64,000 nucleotides of DNA from Gari tellinella. Its lineage: Eukaryota; Mollusca; Bivalvia; Cardiida; Psammobiidae. The notes under the pieces were generated by a model. The model was not told the DNA's origin. It searched no databases and saw nothing but the letters and a program-made list of their open reading frames with translations. Shown one piece after another: positions 59,894 to 64,000 of the stretch. Numbering within the stretch: the stretch's first letter is position 1; every line of letters begins with the position of its first letter. The position numbers and the translations under genes are program-made. Where the stretch lies: NCBI GenBank assembly GCA_922989275.2, contig OV277857.1, positions 5,766,001-5,830,000 on the forward strand, given 5' to 3'.

Positions 59894-60080
59894 CTACTTT
59901 ATTCCTTAAAGTTCAATCAAATCTTATGATGTAAATACTGATTAGAATCGTTTCATGGAGAAGATTCTTACGAGACATGCTCTGGAAGCCTGGTATTTTG
60001 AAAACTAAATCAGCAAAACTAATTCTGACTTTGATAGATGGCAATGCACAGTTCACAAAAATAAACATATTTAACTATAG

Positions 60081-60270
60081 TTCACCATTGAAACTTTAAA
60101 TGGACAACCCGAATGTCCAATTAAGTCTGGTTCATTTTTTATTAAGTAGGGGTGAAAGTAAGAATAGATTGCATAATGACAAAAGTGTAGACCCTGATGT
60201 TAGGCGTACTTATGACAGGTACACTTTTGTAAAGGACGAGTATTCTCGTCTCTGGGGTTGATTGTGTGAA
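60081..60270 (+). mobile_element. Family E MITE, decayed
   Basis: CATTGAAACTTTAAATGGAC, GCATAATGACAAAAGTGTAG ACCCTGATG, then GACGAGTATTCTCGTCTCTG. Palindrome mostly lost. Confidence 0.5.
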
Positions 60271-60353
60271 ATGACTTTAATCACAAAGGCAATGCAATCA
60301 AATGAGAAAATGGCAGTTTTTTAACATTAAGGCCATTTTATCTGATTGGCAAA

Positions 60354-60496
60354 TTAACTCTTTCACTGTCAATGGCGCCAAGAGGGAACTTTGTAAACAG
60401 TTTGGAACAATATTGCAGACAACAATATTGAAGCAGACGACAATGAAACGGTGAAGGGGTAAAGAACTCGAGTCAAATTAGCAGCGAAAGAGTTAA
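60354..60496 (+). mobile_element. Family N MITE, core deleted (143 bp)
   Basis: TTAACTCTTTCACTGTCAAT to GCAGCGAAAGAGTTAA. GTTTGGAACAATATTGCAGA shows the palindrome is deleted after the first arm. Confidence 0.7.
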
Positions 60497-60600
60497 ACGC
60501 CGATTCATCTGACGTCTGCTCTGGCTCAAAACTGTCTACCATGGACGTAATTGTTTTAGCTACAAACGCGTTAATTTCGAAAGAACGTCTTCTTCACTAG
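60497..60600 (-). mobile_element. Family A remnant, right part
   Basis: GACGTCTGCTCTGGCTCAAA, ATTGTTTTAGCTACAAACGC, GAAAGAACGTCTTCTTCACT. Confidence 0.45.
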
Positions 60601-60827
60601 TTCACAAATATTTTAAATCTTTATGATATAAAGTAAATACAAATGTCTACGATAAGTAAGGCCTATGTTTTGTGATAGACTAACAATAAACGCCCTAGTT
60701 TTTACGACAGTGCATGTCTTATTTTAATTACAGCAAAGTTCATTGATAAGACATAGTTTTTTGGTAGCTCTGCTACAAATAATGATAAGAAACAGTCTTA
60801 TGGTTTCGTTTTACTGTACACGGCAGC

Positions 60828-61057
60828 TACATAGAGGAAAGTGATATTTGTTCACGTTTAAACGTGTACGAAACTCAAACGCATTTCAGTAAAATATAGA
60901 AAATTACATTTTTTTTAACCTTTGTAATAGTTCATTTTAGTCTGAGTGGCAAATAGTTTGGAGACCCGGCGTCTGATCTGACTCAATACAGTTTGCAATA
61001 AGAATTATTGTTTTAGCATAAACGCGTTTATTGGGATTGGATGTCTTCTTACTGTAC
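60828..61057 (-). mobile_element. Family A MITE, old copy
   Basis: CTACATAGAGGAAAGTGATA, CACGTTTAAACGTGTACGAA, core with left arm deleted (AGTTTGGAGACCCGGCGTCT), AACGCGTTTATTGGGATTGG, TCTTCTTACTGTA. Confidence 0.6.
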
Positions 61058-61139
61058 ATCTCTCTGACTATCTTCTGTAAGGCTTACTTATAAATCATAT
61101 GTGTCCTTTAATCGCAGTAGGCGATTGCTTTCGCGTTTT

Positions 61140-61203
61140 GCAAACAGTTTAGACCCAGATCAGACGTCGAGGAAGTCGGTGTCTGATCAGGATACAAACT
61201 ATT
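61140..61203. repeat. Isolated M1 palindrome
   Basis: GCAAACAGTTTAGACCCAGA, TCAGACGTCGAGGAAGTCGG, TGTCTGATCAGGATACAAAC. Flanking element ends not recognised. Confidence 0.5.
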
Positions 61204-61547
61204 CCTTGACCCCACTGTAGTAACAAAGTATTTCATCAAATGCATTTAAGCTAAAAAGAAAAATATAATACAATCGTAGTTTTTAATATACATGTATGTG
61301 GTATATGTACACGTAGTTTAATGCAATACAAAATCTAATACAGAAACCTCTCACATGAGCTTAATACAAATGTTTTTTATATCATTAAGCAACTATCTGT
61401 TTTAATGATCGACATGCTTCTATTGTCAGTGGTACAGTGTAACAAGTGGAGGATCTAATATGCTTTACTGTAAAAGTCATTTGCTAGACTATAGGTTATC
61501 TCTTTGATAATTACAGTTTTTAGTTATTACAAACCACTGTAATATAA
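61204..61547. other. No feature recognised
   Basis: Nothing supported. Confidence 0.5.
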
Positions 61548-61549
61548 AT

Positions 61550-61700
61550 ACAGTAAACCCCTTAAATGTAATGCTCATAAGTTAGTTTTAAGGCAGGTGG
61601 TTGATTAAAGCAAAATGAAAGTAAACCTTAATATTCCTTCAGATGCTTTCTATTTACTTTCATCTTTCTTTAAGATGAAAGCATCCGCTTCACCTCATTT
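61550..61700 (+). mobile_element. Family G MITE, diverged
   Basis: TACAGTAAACCCCTTAAATG, hairpin AAAGCAAAATGAAAGTAAAC, TTTACTTTCATCTTTCTTTA AG. Right TA end not clear. Confidence 0.5.
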
Positions 61701-61757
61701 TTCTCTTTTGCAACTAAACACAAACAAGCCTTACTTCATGTAGTCTTCCTCGCGGTT

Positions 61758-61782
61758 TTATCTGTATCTGTATCTGTATAAT
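61758..61782 (+). repeat. (ATCTGT)n short tandem repeat
   Basis: About four units of ATCTGT. Confidence 0.7.
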
Positions 61783-62405
61783 ACGTTGAAGATACCAATA
61801 CTGGCTTTAATTCAACGGGGAGAGTGCGCTGTATATTTTCGTTAAACTCAGTTTTCATTCAATTTTGAACTAGATTCCTCTTGCTTCATATACATTTGAT
61901 TAAACGTCTACGGTTCTGTTTCTTAATTATATCAAATGCTTGATATGCTGCACCGTGCCTTCCTATAATGCAGTTTATTATTCTATTTATTCTATTGCAG
62001 ATTCACGATAAATTACCTTTTTCAATGTGTTAAATCTTTCAATTGTCAGAAACAAGTTTGTTTTCTTGAAATTAACGTACGGAACGTAACAAATGGGGAT
62101 AGAAAAACTATTTTTCTTACTTGAATACACTTATTCAACGTAGTCTGCCAAAAAGAATTTGAAACGCTGCTGATTGCATTAAAGATGTCTGTGCCCATTT
62201 TATGTTTCTTGATTTAGAAACAGTAAAACACTACTTCTACGGTATAATAAACGAAACCACATTGGCAGAGCTAACCCAATTATTCCTGTATATTGCAATG
62301 AATTCTCCCTATGTGATTTCTAGGTTATTTCATTATAGATTTACAAGGTTGATTTATCTAAAGACATTACATCATTTGTCTACACAGCAGAACATTTCAT
62401 TTGAA
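61783..62405. other. No feature recognised
   Basis: The first half of a 171-codon plus-strand frame (62202-62717) lies here. It runs straight through the palindrome that follows and is treated as chance. Confidence 0.45.
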
Positions 62406-62408
62406 ATA

Positions 62409-62475
62409 GCAAATAGTGCAGACTCTGATGAGACGCCGCGTAACGCGGCGTCTCATCAGGGTCTGCACTATTTGC
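62409..62475. repeat. 67-bp near-perfect M1-type palindrome
   Basis: GCAAATAGTGCAGACTCTGA, GAGACGCCGCGTAACGCGGC, and mirror with a single arm mismatch. It mixes F-type arms (AGTGCAGACTCTGA) with the GAGACG (not CAGACG) variant of family I. Confidence 0.8.
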
Positions 62476-62885
62476 CAATATCCTCTTTAGCAGATTGTAG
62501 CTTAATGCTCTTTGAAAGTGAAGCAGAATCGTTCTTTCTCTGTCATTATGTTTTAAACAACAACCTGCCTAATTCGCAGGAAATATGTATTATTTTTGTG
62601 ATCGTAATAGATGTGTATTACTGTTTCATTTTTCATTGGTTTGCCCTTTTCGTGTTTTTTGTGTATTTGGCAAAGATTGAAAGTACATTAAAAACGCCTT
62701 TCTATTACGACCAATAAAATACAGCTTGTTATAAGACTCTAGATAAGAGGGGAATAAACGAAATCTGTTCAAGCCGGAGTTTTGCTTTTAGTTGTAGAAG
62801 GGATGTTCTGTATGTCTCTAAAGGATCCAAGTTATAAGTTAAATTTTACTTCGCTGTCATTTTAAATAACTAGGTATGGTAAGAA
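62476..62885. other. Decayed G-like sequence, otherwise nothing
   Basis: CAGATTGTAGCTTAATGCTC and GCCTTTCTATTACGACCAAT AAAATACAG recall family G, but the borders are not clear. Confidence 0.35.
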
Positions 62886-62888
62886 AGC

Positions 62889-63012
62889 CGATACTATCGA
62901 CTTATTGCGATAGTTGAAGTCCCGATAGCTGACTATTGATCGAAAAATCAAACTATCGATACTATCGCCCATATTTTGAGATACATGTAGATCGATAGTT
63001 GAACCGCTATCA
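62889..63012. repeat. Cluster of CTATCG/CGATAG words
   Basis: GATACTATCGACTTATTGCG ATAG, CCGATAGC, ACTATCGATACTATCG and GATCGATAGTTG: at least eight CTATCG-type words in direct and inverted order over about 120 bp. Confidence 0.65.
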
Positions 63013-63119
63013 ATTTCAACAAAAGTAGTATTTATTGCTTATAAGTAACTCTCTAAAAGTGGTACCACAATTTTATGATTGTATGTGATAGCTTGTTCCC
63101 AGTATGTGTTAAAGTCTTG

Positions 63120-63330
63120 TTTAATCTTTCACCCTATAGCTTGTTTTGATTATTAAAGACTGGTGTTTGCTTATAACAGGTTGAAAGTAAGTAAAATGCG
63201 CCGTAAAGCGCATTCTGCTTTTCGTTCAGTCTGCTTTAAATTACCATCTGATAGGATATAGAAAACATTTCGTATAGTATCCATGTAAGCTCGTATATTC
63301 ATATATAAAGTGCTAGTAAATCCCCCATAT
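63120..63330 (+). mobile_element. Family C MITE, right end lost
   Basis: TTAATCTTTCACCCTATAGC, M2 palindrome (AACAGGTTGAAAGTAAGTAA, TGCGCCGTAAAGCGCA, mirror), TACCATCTGATAGGATATAG. Confidence 0.65.
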
Positions 63331-63364
63331 AACGTACATGTACATGTATATTCAAAAAGTGTTT

Positions 63365-63460
63365 TAATCGGTGTTTAAGGCTTCTCCGAAAACTACTGCG
63401 GGGCTCTCTGTTTACTTTATTTCTGCTTTAAGCTGTCGTGTATCTCTAGATTAAGACAAG
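63365..63460 (+). repeat. M2-related palindrome remnant
   Basis: GTGTTTAAGGCTTCTCCGAA, GGGGCTCTCTGTTTACTTTA, TTTCTGCTTTAAGCTGTCG. Relative of 58434-58525. Confidence 0.45.
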
Positions 63461-63875
63461 GATCATATTTATAGTTGCCATAAAGGCAGACTTTCACTAT
63501 ACTGCCGGGACTTTTCAAACGACAAGTGAATCAACCTTCTACACTTGAAAGGAAAACGCAAATATTTTTTTTATAATGAAATATTTAATAATCCCTCCCA
63601 GCAGGATCGGAAGATGAAACTTGGGTGTCTCTTGCTCTGAACTGTAGCAGAACCATTGATAAAAGGTGGCAATGAGTGAGGAAATTACAAGCAATTAAAA
63701 TGACACTAATTGAATTATAAGCAACACAAGAGTGTGGGGGATATTGCTGTATGAATCCATGCAAGAAAATGGTATCTGTAATTCAAAGGCATTTAGTACA
63801 AGATTTTATTCAACCCAAAACTGCATGTGTCAATATTTTTACCTCTGGTTGCACTGAGTTTGTCTTTAGTTTTGT
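63461..63875. other. No feature recognised
   Basis: Nothing supported. Confidence 0.5.
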
Positions 63876-63879
63876 TTAA

Positions 63880-64000
63880 CTCATTATCCCCTAGAACTGT
63901 CAATGGACAATTCCAGTTTTCAATACAGGCTGGTCCATTTCAGACTATTTAGGTCGTTTATGTAATAAATTGCAAAATGATAAACAGTGAAGTCCCTAAT
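63880..64000 (+). mobile_element. Family E MITE, cut by the window end
   Basis: AACTCATTATCCCCTAGAAC, GTCAATGGACAATTCCAGTT, GGTCCATTTCAGACTATTTA, AAAATGATAAACAGTGAAGT CC. The left half of E up to the palindrome. Confidence 0.65.

Noticed and set aside
30..62475. A CRISPR array
   Set aside because: The repeats are irregularly spaced, palindromic MITEs of several hundred bases in a eukaryotic context, not short regular repeats with spacers.
62202..62717. A 171-codon plus-strand open frame
   Set aside because: It passes through a 67-bp palindrome and decayed G-like sequence, has no domain motif, and its composition matches AT-rich noncoding DNA.

Overview
Gene-poor eukaryotic DNA, most likely from a bivalve mollusc or a related animal. 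The reasons are AT-rich intergenic sequence, many ACATGTA-type words, a Penelope-like retroelement fragment, and dense short inverted-repeat transposons (MITEs). The species call is inference. I recognise no intact protein-coding gene, rRNA or CRISPR array. Nearly every open frame of 60-175 codons is a chance reading through repeats. The supported coding remnants are a broken Penelope-like GIY-YIG region (42.1-42.8 kb) and a weak LINE-type reverse transcriptase scrap (57.6 kb).

The window is a mosaic of non-autonomous elements, which I sorted into families by eye. TA-target families: A (about 250 bp, ends TACAGTGGAGAA), B (about 350-375 bp, ends TACAGYGYTCCCTC), G (about 208 bp, ends TACAGTAAAACCTC) and one pogo/Tigger-like copy. 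TTAA-target, piggyBac-like families, all beginning TTAA then CCC or similar: C (TTAACCCTTTACCCCATAG), D (TTAACCCTTTCACTGCC), D2 (TTAACCCCTTCACTGCC), E (TTAACTCTTTCCTCCC), F (TTAACCCATTTGTGCCC), I (TTAACCCTTAGCCTGCC) and N (TTAACCCTTTCACTCTCAATG). Others: L (hAT-like, CAGGGCTGCCAT), H (150-bp palindrome with CCAAT boxes), P (TTACGAC hairpins), Q (542 bp, 24-bp terminal repeats, internal tRNA-like promoter) and a triplicated LTR-like repeat at 55.2-56.9 kb.

The main observation is modularity. A roughly 65-bp, nearly perfect palindrome (module M1: CAAACAGTTTGG, a short variable part, GATCAGACGCC, then the mirror image) sits in the middle of A, B, D, D2, N, I, F and, as a variant, E. These families differ in their ends and target sites. 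A second palindrome (M2: TTAAAGCAGGCTGAAAGTAA and its mirror) is shared by C, G and L. Two chimeric elements (53.9-54.3 kb and 55.4-55.8 kb) have breakpoints at or beside the palindromes, so these may be exchange points between families. Fourteen A copies of exactly 250 bp and three nearly identical 214-bp I copies point to recent activity. Clean nested insertions (13.1, 14.0, 40.1, 41.3 and 59.6 kb) give a relative age order and show TA duplication.

The Penelope-like fragment is flanked by two hammerhead-ribozyme-like motifs in opposite orientation: a well-formed one at its 3' side and a decayed antisense one at its 5' edge. Layout: 0-5 kb I, C, N, F, A, B, D and L copies; 5-14 kb A, E and F with flanking duplications and nested A-in-B; 14-24 kb B, A, H and D with sparse stretches; 24-34 kb A, C, E, G, P and F; 34-42 kb sparse, then B, N, H and A; 42-43 kb Penelope; 43-51 kb A, N, G, F and I; 51-60 kb Q, C and D2, chimeras and LTR-like repeats; 60-64 kb decayed copies. 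Repeat boundaries are by eye. Ends given to the base come from visible TA or TTAA borders; others may be off by 10-30 bases.
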